A stretch of 64,000 nucleotides of DNA from Paraburkholderia mimosarum LMG 23256 = NBRC 106338 (GCF_000739815.1 NZ_BBJJ01000022.1:1-64000); one strand, 5' to 3'; numbered from the stretch's first letter, positions 45,963 through 55,216 are shown. Translations and numbers: made by a program. The notes: generated by a model from the letters alone, not told the origin.

Positions 45963-46124
45963 CTCGGCCAGCACCTGGCCATGACCGAGATGACCGTGAT
46001 CGCGGCGATGGTGCTGCAGCGCTACACGCTCTCGGCCCGGGATGGCATGGCGGGACCACGCCCCATGCTCAACGTGACGTTGCGACCGCACGCACCGCTG
46101 CATCTCGCACTCGACCGGGTCTAG
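45963..46124 (+). pseudogene. C-terminal remnant of a cytochrome P450
   Basis: A 53-residue tail, LGQHLAMTEMTVIAAMVLQR followed by YTLSARDGMAGPRPMLNVTL and HLALDRV, ending at a stop. This is the L-helix and last beta strands that follow the haem cysteine in P450s (CxGxxxAxxEM...). The cysteine and everything before it are missing; immediately to the left begins the truncated AraC gene on the other strand. A clean breakpoint is therefore placed between 45950 and 45963. Confidence 0.8.
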
Positions 46125-46876
46125 GGGCCGCGCCCCGTCCGGCAACTTCGTTCGCCACGCCTGAGCGCTGGCCGGCCTTCTCTACTCCGTCGTTCCCACT
46201 CAAGTCACGGATAAAGCGAATAAAAGCGCTATCGCCGTCGATCAATTCGCCACCCCTGATCGAAATAAATCGGTGAAGTCAATTAATTCCGACCCGAATT
46301 AAATAGAAAGGATATTAAAAGGGATATATTGCCAGAATTAATTACCCTGGCGCCATTCATATTCCCGCCGAACTGCCGATATTGCAGGAGATAGCGGGTT
46401 TCATCGTGGATGATGCGGCAAACATTACCGTCTCGACGTGAGGTAATTAATACCTCGCTATTGGCTCGAATTGGCCTGGCTTTCGGGAAAAATGGATAGA
46501 ACCAATTCGTCTGTACATTTTGTTACGTCTAATTTTCACATGAAAACGCCAATTATCGGTAATATTCGCTCGGCGTCTGGACTTCAAGCAGTAACTACGT
46601 CATCTTCGTCCGTAAAAATTGCGCACGTCTCCCCTCCTCCAGGGATCCAGCGCAAGGCCGAATTTCCGACGGTGCAGCGTTAGCAAAGGTGAAATTTTTA
46701 CCTGGGCTACCGCGAAGTACCAGATAGCCAAGCTCGTGCCAGCGCACGGCGTTCGTTAGCGGGTGCAGGGTTCTTCGAGCCACGCCGCATTCATTCATTG
46801 TCCCGACTTTCTGGCCTGCCCCGAGCGCCCATCGCGCGCCGCAGCCGGCCGGGCGTCGCTTTGCCCTTTTCAATCG
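46125..46876. other. Long AT-rich leader before the secreted lipoprotein gene
   Basis: About 750 bases without a confident gene. From about 46195 to 46620 base composition shifts markedly toward AT, with many TTAATT and AATTAA words, unlike the rest of the window. A small plus-strand frame from ATG 46540 (MKTPIIGNIRSASGLQAVTT, to 46683) lacks a ribosome-binding site. The region likely carries the regulatory sequences of the lipoprotein gene at 46877 and could be a target of silencing proteins. Confidence 0.5.
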
Positions 46877-48808
46877 ATGAAGCTCTTCTATCTCTTGTTG
46901 TCGTCGTCGCTATTCCTGGCGGCGTGCGGCGGCGGTGGCTCCGGAAGCCCCGCAACGGATGCAGCCAATGCCTCTGCTACGCCGCAAAGCGCAGCCGGCA
47001 CGAATGCTGCAAATGCAACGACGAGCGCCAACGCGAAAGCGCTCACGCATGGCACGATGCAATGCGGCTCCCCCACGACATCCAGTGCGACTTCCAGCAC
47101 TAATCTCGTGAGCGCCGACACCCCGACCGCACAAAGCGGCCGCATCTTCGCCTCGGGCGCGACGTTCCCGCTCGCCTTCACCACCAATGCGCCCGCAGCC
47201 GACACGCTGACCTGGTCGGTCACCGACCAGGTCGGCAACGTGGCCGCGAGCGGTCATCTGCACGTGACGGCAGGCGCCGTGACGACCACCTTGAGCTGCA
47301 CGTCCACGCTCGCTGGCTACTTCGCCGTGTCCGCCAAGCTCGACACCGCCGGCGGACAGCTCCCCTCCGCGGGCACCCGGCCGACCGGCCTCGCGACGTT
47401 CGGCGTGCTGCCCAACCTGTCCGGCATCGTCCCGACGGTCACGTATGCGCATCAGGACCAGCATCGCTTCGGCATGCAAGGCGAGGACGGCAACACATCC
47501 GTGCTCTCCTCGCTCGGCATCTCGACGATTTACGACCATCGCGAGATGTCGACCATGGAGCCGAACGGCCCCAACACCTTCAACCCGAGCACCAGCAAGG
47601 TCGACCCGTTCTTCGCCACGGGTAACGTGATGCGCATGGTTCGCCTCGACGGCATTCCCGCCTGGGCGAGCCCGACCAACGCGTTCGAGGACGAGGCACA
47701 GCTGCCCACCGATCTCACGTACTACCAGAACTACATGAGCCGGCTCGGTACGGAATCGAATTCGATTCGGACGACTTATTACCCGCATCAATCGGCCAAC
47801 TACTACCAGCTCACCTGGGAGCCGGATTCCCAATGGAAGGGTACGAACTCGCAATTCGTGCAGCTTTACCAGGCCGTCCATCAGGGCGTTCACTCGACCG
47901 ATCCTCACGCGGTCGTGATGGGTCCGACCGATACGGCGCCGGCCGGCACCGCGAACCACCTCAAAACGCTCGCGTCGCTCGGCTTTGCCCAGTACATCGA
48001 CGGCGTGACGACGCACGGCTACTACGACGTCAACGGCACCTCGCCCTCGTACGTGCCGGAACGGCAAGCGACCGATCCCGCCAACGCGTCCAACTCGCTG
48101 ATCGGGCAAATGCGCGCCCTGCGCAGCGAAATGGCGGCCGACTACAAGCCGGGCATGAAGCTCTGGAGCACCGAACTCGGCATCAGCTATGACAATGGCA
48201 CGTCGTACGGTCCGAACTATCCGAACGGCAATATCCTCTATGCACAAGGCGCAGTGGTCGCGCGCAGCCACCTGATCATCCTGGGCGAAGGCGCCGATCA
48301 AACCTGGATCTTCTACGGTGCGGACTTCCCGGGCCTCACGGGCTACGGCACGTTCTTCGACCTCGCCGATGCCCAGGGCCAATACGGCGCGCAGAACATC
48401 AGCCCGAAGCCCGCGGCGATGTCGGTGGCGGCGATGACGCGCATTCTCGACGGCACCAACACGCTCGGCCCGGTGAACGGCACGCCCTCGGGCGTCTACG
48501 CCTACGCGTTCCAGCAGTTGAACAACGGCGCGGTCATCACGGCCCTCTGGACGCACAACAACAACGTGTGGAGCGCGAGCAGCGGCTACAGCTCGACCTA
48601 TAGCGTGGGCTACAGCCTCGCCGTGGACGCACCCGGCACGAGCGGCACGGTCACCGTGCTCGACGAAATGGGCAATCCGACGACCATGAGCTACTCCAAT
48701 GGCAGAGTGTCGTTGAGCTTGACCGAGTCGCCGATCTACGTGGTCTCGAAGAATGCGTCGGTGGCCAGTTCCAATTCGACGCTTCCCAAGGGCTACGTGC
48801 CGAGCTGA
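46877..48808 (+). CDS. Secreted lipoprotein resembling a glycoside hydrolase
   Basis: A 643-residue lipoprotein: MKLFYLLLSSSLFLAACGGG has a lipobox (LAAC) and would be anchored by Cys17. A low-complexity Ala/Thr/Ser linker (about 20-75) follows, then a beta-sandwich-like part, then a likely TIM-barrel region. Two acidic segments, YYQLTWEPDSQWKG and KLWSTELGISYDNG, are placed like the acid/base and nucleophile glutamates of clan GH-A enzymes, and the C-terminal part resembles a beta-domain seen in GH39/GH30-type proteins. The enzyme class is inference. No strong ribosome-binding site was found at ATG 46877; it follows an AT-rich leader and is followed by a very strong hairpin. Confidence 0.8.
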   Translation: MKLFYLLLSSSLFLAACGGGGSGSPATDAANASATPQSAAGTNAANATTSANAKALTHGTMQCGSPTTSSATSSTNLVSADTPTAQSGRIFASGATFPLAFTTNAPAADTLTWSVTDQVGNVAASGHLHVTAGAVTTTLSCTSTLAGYFAVSAKLDTAGGQLPSAGTRPTGLATFGVLPNLSGIVPTVTYAHQDQHRFGMQGEDGNTSVLSSLGISTIYDHREMSTMEPNGPNTFNPSTSKVDPFFATGNVMRMVRLDGIPAWASPTNAFEDEAQLPTDLTYYQNYMSRLGTESNSIRTTYYPHQSANYYQLTWEPDSQWKGTNSQFVQLYQAVHQGVHSTDPHAVVMGPTDTAPAGTANHLKTLASLGFAQYIDGVTTHGYYDVNGTSPSYVPERQATDPANASNSLIGQMRALRSEMAADYKPGMKLWSTELGISYDNGTSYGPNYPNGNILYAQGAVVARSHLIILGEGADQTWIFYGADFPGLTGYGTFFDLADAQGQYGAQNISPKPAAMSVAAMTRILDGTNTLGPVNGTPSGVYAYAFQQLNNGAVITALWTHNNNVWSASSGYSSTYSVGYSLAVDAPGTSGTVTVLDEMGNPTTMSYSNGRVSLSLTESPIYVVSKNASVASSNSTLPKGYVPS

Positions 48809-48843
48809 CCTCCAGGCAGCCTCCCCGCGTAACGCAATGCAAA

Positions 48844-48880
48844 GCGCCCGGCCCGCGGACCTGTTCCGCAGGCCGGGCGC
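48844..48880 (+). terminator. Strong hairpin terminator after the lipoprotein gene
   Basis: A 10-bp perfect stem (GCGCCCGGCC and GGCCGGGCGC), one mismatch, then five more pairs (GCGGA and TCCGC) around a 5-base loop. It lies 36 bases after the lipoprotein stop, is followed by TTGCG and preceded by CAAA. The size of the stem makes terminator function likely. Confidence 0.7.
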
Positions 48881-49022
48881 TTGCGCATATGCGGTGCGCG
48901 GCCCCGCAAGCGCGGCCCGGGACATTCGACGTAACAGCGGAAATGAACGAAAATGCACGGCAAGCCAACGTCCATGTGCCGCCACGCCACTCACGGGGCG
49001 GCCGCCCGATCCGGAAAGCAAC

Positions 49023-49463
49023 ATGAAACGACTTCTATTCGCCGCGCTCGCCGCCGTCTCCTTCGTTGCAACTTGCGCGCAGGCGCAAAGCAACGCGCCC
49101 GGCTCGTTCGCCACGCCTGCGGGCACCGTGCAATTCGTGCGTGACGACCGCGACTTCGTGGCTGTCCTCGGCAAGGAGATCTTCGACCGCTTCGACGCGA
49201 AGACGCTCGTGCATTTCGATGAAGTCGGTGGCGACAACGGCACCGTTACGCGCATGCTCGTGCAAACCGCCTACGGCCCCGTGCTGTACGACTTTCGCCG
49301 CCAGCCGCCGCTCGTGCAGCGCGCGAACATGCGCATGACGGTCAAACGCGTCTTCTGGCAACCGGATGAAGTCGTGATGCAGGGCTCGGAAGGCTGGTTC
49401 CGGCTCAAGAACGGCACGCTGACAAAACTGCAGTCGACCACCACCACGTACCGCACCAACTAG
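49023..49463 (+). CDS. Small exported hypothetical protein (146 aa)
   Basis: A 146-residue protein with a clear signal peptide (MKRLLFAALAAVSFVATCAQ, cleavage after AQA at about residue 22). The mature part has alternating polar and hydrophobic strands: DDRDFVAVLGKEIFDRFDAK, then RMLVQTAYGPVLYDFRRQPP, and a Thr-rich end. No family was recognised. GGAAAGCAAC precedes the ATG. The gene converges with the DUF3579 gene and overlaps its stop by four bases. It could be a structural envelope protein; nothing more can be said. Confidence 0.75.
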   Translation: MKRLLFAALAAVSFVATCAQAQSNAPGSFATPAGTVQFVRDDRDFVAVLGKEIFDRFDAKTLVHFDEVGGDNGTVTRMLVQTAYGPVLYDFRRQPPLVQRANMRMTVKRVFWQPDEVVMQGSEGWFRLKNGTLTKLQSTTTTYRTN

Positions 49464-49798
49464 GCCGTTGGCACCACGGCGATCAGCGGTGCGTCGTGCC
49501 CGCTGACCAGCAGTTCGTTGTCCGTTGCGAATCCCATCACGAACTCGAATGCATCCGGGCAGATCAACCTCAATTCGTCGGACACGAACAAACATTTGAT
49601 ACCCGCCGATACGACCGGCATGACGAGCCGCGTGGACGCGACGTGAAGCCCGGGCCGCCGTTCGCCGACGAAAAGCGTGATGACGCCCTTGAGCCGTTCC
49701 GCCCAATCCCCGGGACGAAATACTTTCTGGCGTTGCGTGACACCCCGGATCAGATAGCCGGGAATCTGGCCTTGCGTCGCGAGCTCGATGCGGTCCAT
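49460..49798 (-). CDS. DUF3579 domain protein
   Basis: A 112-residue protein of the betaproteobacterial DUF3579 family. Landmarks are IRGVTQRQKVFRPGDWAERL, then GVITLF, a PVVSAGIKCLFV segment, and AFEFVMGFATDNELLVSG. The family has no assigned function. Length and strand pattern are typical. No good ribosome-binding site precedes ATG 49798. It lies just downstream of the sigma-54 regulator gene on the same strand (57 bases away) and may be co-transcribed. Confidence 0.85.
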   Translation of the reverse strand: MDRIELATQGQIPGYLIRGVTQRQKVFRPGDWAERLKGVITLFVGERRPGLHVASTRLVMPVVSAGIKCLFVSDELRLICPDAFEFVMGFATDNELLVSGHDAPLIAVVPTA

Positions 49799-49855
49799 GT
49801 TTGCGCTGCGTGGTGGAAATCGTGGTCAATTTGCGGCCGACTGCCGGCCGCACGC

Positions 49856-51226
49856 TCAAGCGTCCGGGTCTTCCTTTTCCTCGCCCTGCGCATCCCGCGC
49901 CGCCATCTTCAACTGGCGCAGCTTGTGATACAGCGTCTTGCGCGGCATCCCTAGCTCGGCGCTCGCGTCCGCGACGTTGCCGCGATGGCGCTGCAGCGCG
50001 TTTTCGATCAGCATGCGTTCGAAGTACGCAAGCTGCTGAGCCAGCGTGTCCCCTTTCACTGAGGCGGCGCCTGCCGAAAGCAGGCTGTCTCCGGTCAGCC
50101 CCAGCACGAAGCGGTCGGCGACGTTCTGCAACTCGCGCACGTTGCCGGGCCACGCGTGCGTCATCAATTCGGACACCTGAGCAGCGGTCACGACGGGCGG
50201 CGGCGTGCCGAAGCGGCGCGCCGCCGCCAGCACGAAGTGCTCGAACAGCAAAGGCACGTCCTCGCGCCGCTCGCGCAACGGCGGCAACTCGATTTGCGCA
50301 ACGTTCAGCCGGTACAGCAGGTCGGCGCGAAAGCCGCCGGCGGCGGAGAGTTCGGCGAGGTCCGCCTTCGAAGCGGTAACGATGCGGCAATCCACCGGAA
50401 TCAGCTCGTTCGCGCCAAGCCGCTCGACCACGCGCTCCTGCAGCACGCGCAGCATCTTGATCTGCAGCGGCAGCGGCATCGTTTCGATCTCGTCGAGAAA
50501 GAGCGTCCCGCCGTTGGCCCATTCGATCTTGCCCACGCGCTTCTTGATCGCGCCTGTGAAGGCACCGGCCTCGTGTCCGAACAGCTCGCTCTCGAACACC
50601 TGCTCGGGCAGTCCGCCGCAGTTCAGCGCCACGAAATGCGCGTCGCGCCGCGCGCTGAAATCGTGCAGGCTGCGCGCGATCAATTCCTTGCCGGTGCCCG
50701 TCTCGCCCGTGATGAGGACCGACACCGAAGTGTTGGCGAGCCGCAGAATCTTCTTGCGCACATCCGCCATCGCCGCAGATTTGCCGAGCACCAGCGCCTC
50801 GATGCCCTGCCAGTTGTGGAGCGTTGCGCGCAGGCCCTCGACTTCGAGCGTGAGCCGGCGCTTCTCTACGGCTCGGGCCACGCGGGCCGCGATCACATCG
50901 GACGAGAACGGCTTCTCGATGAAGTCGTAGGCGCCCACGCGCATCGCACTGACCGCCGTCGAGATATCCGCGTGGCCGCTGATCAGCAGAACGGGGATTT
51001 GCGAATCGATGGCCATCACGTGGTCGAGCAGTTGCAGGCCGTCGATGCCGGGCATGCGCACGTCCGAAACGACCACGACCGGCGCGCCGGGCGCGATATC
51101 GGCCCAGGCATCGGCCGCCGATGCGTATGCGCTCACCGGAAAGCCGGCGAGCGCGACCGCCTGCTCGACGCCGATGCGGACGTTCTCGTCGTCCTCGACA
51201 ACCAGCACCCGGATCTCATCTGCCAT
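49856..51226 (-). CDS. NtrC-family (DctD-like) sigma-54 response regulator
   Basis: A 456-residue activator: receiver ([16 protein letters not shown]; Asp in [14 protein letters not shown]; Lys in FIEKPF), AAA+ domain with Walker A GETGTGKE, the sigma-54 contact loop GAFTGA, Walker B GGTLFLDE and [16 protein letters not shown], and a Fis-type helix-turn-helix at the end ([20 protein letters not shown]). The layout matches DctD regulators of C4-dicarboxylate uptake. Its start lies within the last bases of the kinase gene (11-base overlap). Because the operon is preceded by a sigma-54 promoter, it probably activates its own transporter operon. Confidence 0.92.
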   Translation of the reverse strand: MADEIRVLVVEDDENVRIGVEQAVALAGFPVSAYASAADAWADIAPGAPVVVVSDVRMPGIDGLQLLDHVMAIDSQIPVLLISGHADISTAVSAMRVGAYDFIEKPFSSDVIAARVARAVEKRRLTLEVEGLRATLHNWQGIEALVLGKSAAMADVRKKILRLANTSVSVLITGETGTGKELIARSLHDFSARRDAHFVALNCGGLPEQVFESELFGHEAGAFTGAIKKRVGKIEWANGGTLFLDEIETMPLPLQIKMLRVLQERVVERLGANELIPVDCRIVTASKADLAELSAAGGFRADLLYRLNVAQIELPPLRERREDVPLLFEHFVLAAARRFGTPPPVVTAAQVSELMTHAWPGNVRELQNVADRFVLGLTGDSLLSAGAASVKGDTLAQQLAYFERMLIENALQRHRGNVADASAELGMPRKTLYHKLRQLKMAARDAQGEEKEDPDA

Positions 51227-53201
51227 GTTCTGTCCTTTGCGGCTCGGCTGCCGCGAATTCGATCGTGAAGCGCGCGCCGCCTTCTTCCCGGTTCGCCGCG
51301 GTGATTCTCGCGCCAAAGCCTTCGACGATGCGCGACGTGATCGCGAGCCCGAGACCGAGGCCTTGCCCGCGCGGCTTCGTCGTGACGAACGGCTCGAACA
51401 GATGCGCGAGCACGTCCGGCGCGATGCCAGGGCCGCTGTCGTCGATCGTGAAGCGCACGCAACCTGACGCATCGGGCTCGCTGGCATCCATGGCGATCAC
51501 GCGGGTGCTCGCGTCGCGCACGGCGTCGAGCGCATTGCCAAGCAGGTTGACGATCACCTGCTGAAGCTGGCTCGACTCTGCATACACCGTCGGGCCCGGC
51601 GCAATCCGCACATCGAGCCGCACGGCTTCGTCGCGAATCCGCGACTCGTAGATGAGCCGCGCGTGTGCGACGGCCTCGGCAAGCGATACCGCCACGCGCT
51701 CGACCTCTGGCTTGCGCGCGAAGGCCTTAAGCTCGCTGGTGAGCACCGCCATGCTGTCCACGAGGCGAGCGACGCGCTCCAGATTGGCGATCGCCTGCGC
51801 GGGCTGATTGCGTTCGAAGAAGGTGCGCGCGTTGTCGCAGAGCGTGCGGATCGCCACGAGCGGCTGGTTCAGCTCGTGCGTGAGGGCCGCCGCCATCTGG
51901 CCGATCACCGCGAGCTTGCCCGCATGCACGACTTCCTGCTGCGTGGCACGCAGACGCTGCTCGGTGTGCTCGCGCTCGATGATCTCGCGCTGCATCCGCG
52001 CGTTCGCCTCGGTGAGCGCGGCGGTGCGCTGCGCAACGGTCGTTTCAAGCTGGTCGTTCGCGCGGCGCAGCGCTTCCTGCGCCTTGAGCTTCTCCACGAT
52101 CACGCGGCGGCGCTGCACCGCATAAAGCGCATAGAGTGCGGCGATCAGAAACACCCCCGTCACGGACACGAAGGCAAGCCGCTGCTGCCGCCGCGCACCG
52201 GCGGTGTCGAGCAGCACCATGATCGTGTCCTGCCCCTGCGGCGCGGGCCGCGACATCACGAGATAACGCGCGGTGCGGCCCGCGCGGCGCAGGTCGGGAA
52301 ACACGCCGATCCACGCGGCGTCGTTCCAGTCGCCCACGCGCCGGTGTGGCAGCGCCTCGACGATGCGGCCCGCGTACTGCCGCGACGCCTGAATCTCGCG
52401 CTGCTGCTGCGGGGTCATCGCGCGCAGGGCGGTGAATTTCCATTCGGGCTCGGTCGAGATCACGACCACGCCATTGCTGTCCACCACGACCGCCGCTTCG
52501 CCGGGCGTGCGCCAGGCGGACTCGAGCGCGTCGACGCTGACCTTGACGGCCGCGGCGCCGATCGCGGCATCGCCATCGCGAATCGCGCTCGCGAAATACA
52601 GCCCGGGAATGCCGGTGTTGGTGCCGATGCCGAAGAAACGGCCTCTGCCCTGCGCGAGGGCGTCGATGAAGTAAGGGCGATACGACACATTGGTGCCGAC
52701 GAAGCTGACCGGCTGGTTCCAGTTGCTCGCGGCGATCACGGTGCCGTGCGCATCGATCACGTCCACGGCGCCGCTGCCCACGTCACGATTGACCGCTTCC
52801 AGATAGGCATCGACCGCGGGCAACCTCGCGCGTGCTTCGTCCGGCGAGGCCTTGAGCAACGCGCGCACGCTGTCCTGCCTCGCGACGAGCGCAGGCACCA
52901 TCTCGAAGCGTCCCAGCTCGCTCGTCAGGCTCGCCGCGTAAAGGTCGAGCCGGTGCGCACCCACTTCGGCCAATGCGTCGATCGCGCGGCTCCAGGCGAA
53001 CTCCACCGCGGCGGCGGCCGCGCCCACATAAAGCACGGCCGCCGCCGCCCATCCCCACCATGGAATTCCCTTGTAGCGCCTGTGCACGTTCACTCTCGTC
53101 GATGGATCGCCGCCCTGTCGCTCGATGAGCGGACGGTTCGCGCCGGATGCACCGGCGCCGCCATCGCGACGGCGCGTGCGAGGGGCACACCCGCGCGTCA
53201 T
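51216..53201 (-). CDS. DctB-like sensor histidine kinase
   Basis: A 661-residue kinase with a membrane segment near residue 47-68 (GIPWWGWAAAAVLYVGAAAAA), a large periplasmic double-PAS-like sensor domain (for example VIDAHGTVIAASNWNQPVSF and FFGIGTNTGIPGLYFASAI), a second membrane segment near 345, a coiled coil (TTVAQRTAALTEANARMQRE), and the kinase core: His in AALTHELNQPLVAIRTL, N-box VNLLGNALDAV, G1 DDSGPGIAPDVL, G2 GQGLGLGLAI. DctB proteins sense C4-dicarboxylates this way. The ATG overlaps the transporter stop by four bases (ATGA), so kinase and transporter are translationally linked. Confidence 0.9.
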   Translation of the reverse strand: MTRGCAPRTRRRDGGAGASGANRPLIERQGGDPSTRVNVHRRYKGIPWWGWAAAAVLYVGAAAAAVEFAWSRAIDALAEVGAHRLDLYAASLTSELGRFEMVPALVARQDSVRALLKASPDEARARLPAVDAYLEAVNRDVGSGAVDVIDAHGTVIAASNWNQPVSFVGTNVSYRPYFIDALAQGRGRFFGIGTNTGIPGLYFASAIRDGDAAIGAAAVKVSVDALESAWRTPGEAAVVVDSNGVVVISTEPEWKFTALRAMTPQQQREIQASRQYAGRIVEALPHRRVGDWNDAAWIGVFPDLRRAGRTARYLVMSRPAPQGQDTIMVLLDTAGARRQQRLAFVSVTGVFLIAALYALYAVQRRRVIVEKLKAQEALRRANDQLETTVAQRTAALTEANARMQREIIEREHTEQRLRATQQEVVHAGKLAVIGQMAAALTHELNQPLVAIRTLCDNARTFFERNQPAQAIANLERVARLVDSMAVLTSELKAFARKPEVERVAVSLAEAVAHARLIYESRIRDEAVRLDVRIAPGPTVYAESSQLQQVIVNLLGNALDAVRDASTRVIAMDASEPDASGCVRFTIDDSGPGIAPDVLAHLFEPFVTTKPRGQGLGLGLAITSRIVEGFGARITAANREEGGARFTIEFAAAEPQRTEHGR

Positions 53202-54565
53202 GCGCCGAAATGGGCGAGCACGATGAGCGTCACGGTCACGACGATCGCGCCGCCAATGCGCGTGGCGATCTGCGCGAACGGCATGAGCTGCATGCGGTTC
53301 GCGGCGGTGAGGATCGCGACGTCACCGGTGCCGCCCTGGCCGCTGTGGCACGCGTTCACGATTGCGGTGTCGATAGGGTACATCTTCATCAGGCGGCCCA
53401 CTACGAAACCCGTGCCCATCAGCGTTGCGACGGTCGCGGCGATCGTCACGACGTTGACGAGCGTGAACGCGGCCATGAGCTTTTCCCAAGGCGTCATCGC
53501 CACGCCGATCGCGAACAGCAGCGGGTAGGTGACCGCCGTCGAGAAGAACTTGTAGACCACGAACGCGCCTTCCTGCAGCGGCGGCGAAACCGCGCGCGCG
53601 AGCTTCACGAGCACGGCGAGAAAAAGCATCGCGACCGGCGCGGGCAAGCCGAACAGCTTGTTCGCCATCAGGCCGATCAGGTACAGCGTGATCGCCGTGA
53701 TGCCGGCCGCCGCGATGTGGCTCACATCGACATGGCCGCGCACTTCCTCGTCCGACGGTGCCATTTCGTCGGTCGCGCCGACTTGCAGGCGACCGTTGCC
53801 GGTGAGATGCGGAAGGCGCTTGCCCAGCATGTCGAGCATGCCCGAGAGGATGATTGCGATGAGGCTGCCGAGCATCACGGGCGGCAGCACCTGTGCGAAC
53901 AGCTCGCCTTGCGCGACGTGCATGATTTCCGAATAGCCGATCGAGAGGGGAATCGCGCCTTCGCCAACGCCGCCCGCCATGATCGGCACGACGATATAGA
54001 GCAGCGTGTGCTTGACGCCAAGCCCGAGCGCCGCGCCAACGGCGGTGCCCACGAGCGTCGCCGCGACCGTGCCGGCGGCGAGCGGAATAAAGATCTTCAG
54101 GAAGCCCTGAATGAGCACGCGCCGGTCCATGCTCAGAATGCTGCCGACGATGATCGACGCAATGAAGAGATACAGGAAGTTGGTCTGCTTCGTGAATTCG
54201 ACCGTGAGGTTCTGCACGGGCTTGGGCAGCACGTGGTAGTACACGAGCGCCGAGGGCACGAAGGTCGCGAGAATCGCGGCCGCGCCGATGTTGCGCAGAA
54301 GTGGCAGGCGCTTGCCGAGTTCGGCGCAGGTGAAGCCGCAGTACGCCAGCACGGCGATGGCCATCGAGATCTCGCCGGGCACCTTGCCCGTGACCGCGAA
54401 GCCGGCGATCAGCGCGAACAGGATCATGTAGATCGGCAGCGGAATGATGCCGATGCGGATCTCCATCAGCTTCCACCAGCCTTCCGGCCAGAAGCGGGTT
54501 TGGGGAGTCGAGGACGGCTCGGGGATCGCCTGAGAAGTGGCGGATGCGGATACGCTGTTCTGCAC
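53198..54565 (-). CDS. 2-hydroxycarboxylate transporter (2-HCT family, malate/citrate)
   Basis: A 455-residue membrane protein of the 2-hydroxycarboxylate transporter family (CitS, CimH, MaeN). Both reentrant-loop signatures are visible: AGGVGEGAIPLS and CHSGQGGTGDVAI, the GGxG motifs that line the substrate site. About eleven membrane segments can be counted. The likely substrate is malate or citrate with Na+ or H+; the exact one is undetermined. The start is GTG 54565 behind AAGGAGACATCCC. It is the first gene of the transporter-kinase-regulator operon and has a sigma-54 promoter about 100 bases upstream. Confidence 0.9.
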   Translation of the reverse strand: MQNSVSASATSQAIPEPSSTPQTRFWPEGWWKLMEIRIGIIPLPIYMILFALIAGFAVTGKVPGEISMAIAVLAYCGFTCAELGKRLPLLRNIGAAAILATFVPSALVYYHVLPKPVQNLTVEFTKQTNFLYLFIASIIVGSILSMDRRVLIQGFLKIFIPLAAGTVAATLVGTAVGAALGLGVKHTLLYIVVPIMAGGVGEGAIPLSIGYSEIMHVAQGELFAQVLPPVMLGSLIAIILSGMLDMLGKRLPHLTGNGRLQVGATDEMAPSDEEVRGHVDVSHIAAAGITAITLYLIGLMANKLFGLPAPVAMLFLAVLVKLARAVSPPLQEGAFVVYKFFSTAVTYPLLFAIGVAMTPWEKLMAAFTLVNVVTIAATVATLMGTGFVVGRLMKMYPIDTAIVNACHSGQGGTGDVAILTAANRMQLMPFAQIATRIGGAIVVTVTLIVLAHFGA

Positions 54566-54662
54566 GGGATGTCTCCTTCGTTTTCGCGACCGGACTGCGT
54601 CGCGTCTCCGGTGCTTGTTTGATGAGGGAAGCGGCCTGATTGGGCCGCCGGACCTCTATAAA

Positions 54663-54677
54663 GCAGCAGGCGTGCCA
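54663..54677 (-). promoter_or_regulatory. Sigma-54 (RpoN) promoter of the 2-HCT transporter operon
   Basis: The minus strand reads TGGCACG, four bases, CTGC, against the consensus TGGCACG-N4-TTGC: only one of the eleven conserved positions differs, and the -24 GG and -12 GC are correctly spaced. Transcription would start near 54651, about 85 bases before the GTG of the transporter gene. The operon encodes an NtrC-family activator, which fits sigma-54 control. Confidence 0.75.
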
Positions 54678-54780
54678 GCGCCGCGGTCAATGAATAACCC
54701 CTTGATCTATCGGCACTTTTCCGGCAGATGAACCCACTCGCGCCCGCAGCCTGTCCGAACTTTCAGAATCGGCCCGAGCC

Positions 54781-54802
54781 GCAGGCTGAAATCTCGGCCT
54801 GC
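54781..54802 (-). promoter_or_regulatory. Candidate upstream activator site for the NtrC-type regulator
   Basis: An inverted repeat GCAGGC-N10-GCCTGC with perfect 6-bp arms, centred about 140 bases upstream of the predicted sigma-54 transcription start. Activator sites of this class usually lie 80-200 bases upstream. No experimental consensus for this regulator is available, so the call rests on symmetry and position. Confidence 0.35.
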
Positions 54803-54913
54803 ACGACGACGCCGCCATCCTTGAGCCAGTCGCAAGAGTCATTTCCCGGATCCGGTCTGGAACGCGCCCGTTCATTGGCAGAAGATGGGTCATCGCAATT
54901 TGAGGAGTGAGCC

Positions 54914-55216
54914 ATGAAGATCGTCTTGCCCGGATGCGCAATGGTCTGCGCGGCGGCGTTGTGGAGCACCGGCGCCCTGGCCGCGGCGGCGCCCGGCTCG
55001 GTCTACCAGACGCCTGTGCAGCTATCGAGCGGGAAGAACCTGCTTTGCGGCGTCAACGAAGCGCCGCCGGCCGGCGAACCGGCCGCGCTCACGCGCCGCG
55101 AACAGGTCGAGGCCGATGTCCTCGCCACCCAGCGCTTGCGACTGCTCAGCGGCCCATTCTCGCCTTACCCGTCTGCTTATACGGCGCCGACCGTGGCATG
55201 CGTGAGCGCGGGTTGA
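54914..55216 (+). CDS. Small exported hypothetical protein (100 aa)
   Basis: A 100-residue protein with a signal peptide (MKIVLPGCAMVCAAALWSTG, cleavage after ALA near residue 23). The mature part contains two Cys (LLCGVNEAPP and TVACVSAG) that could form a disulphide, and an REQVEADVLATQRLRLLSGP helix. No family was recognised. GAGGAGTGAGCC precedes the ATG. It shares its 3' region with the porin terminator and is transcribed divergently from the 2-HCT operon. Confidence 0.7.
   Translation: MKIVLPGCAMVCAAALWSTGALAAAAPGSVYQTPVQLSSGKNLLCGVNEAPPAGEPAALTRREQVEADVLATQRLRLLSGPFSPYPSAYTAPTVACVSAG

Noticed and set aside
46910-49255. 781-codon minus-strand frame opposite the lipoprotein gene
   Set aside because: Composition is that of an antisense shadow (Arg, Gly, His, Val); the plus-strand gene has a lipobox and protein-like sequence.
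49035-50522. 495-codon minus-strand frame overlapping the DUF3579 and NtrC-type genes
   Set aside because: Arg/Ala-rich shadow; the overlapping genes show full family motifs.
51663-53528. 621-codon plus-strand frame opposite the DctB-like kinase
   Set aside because: Antisense of a gene with complete kinase boxes; no start signal or family.
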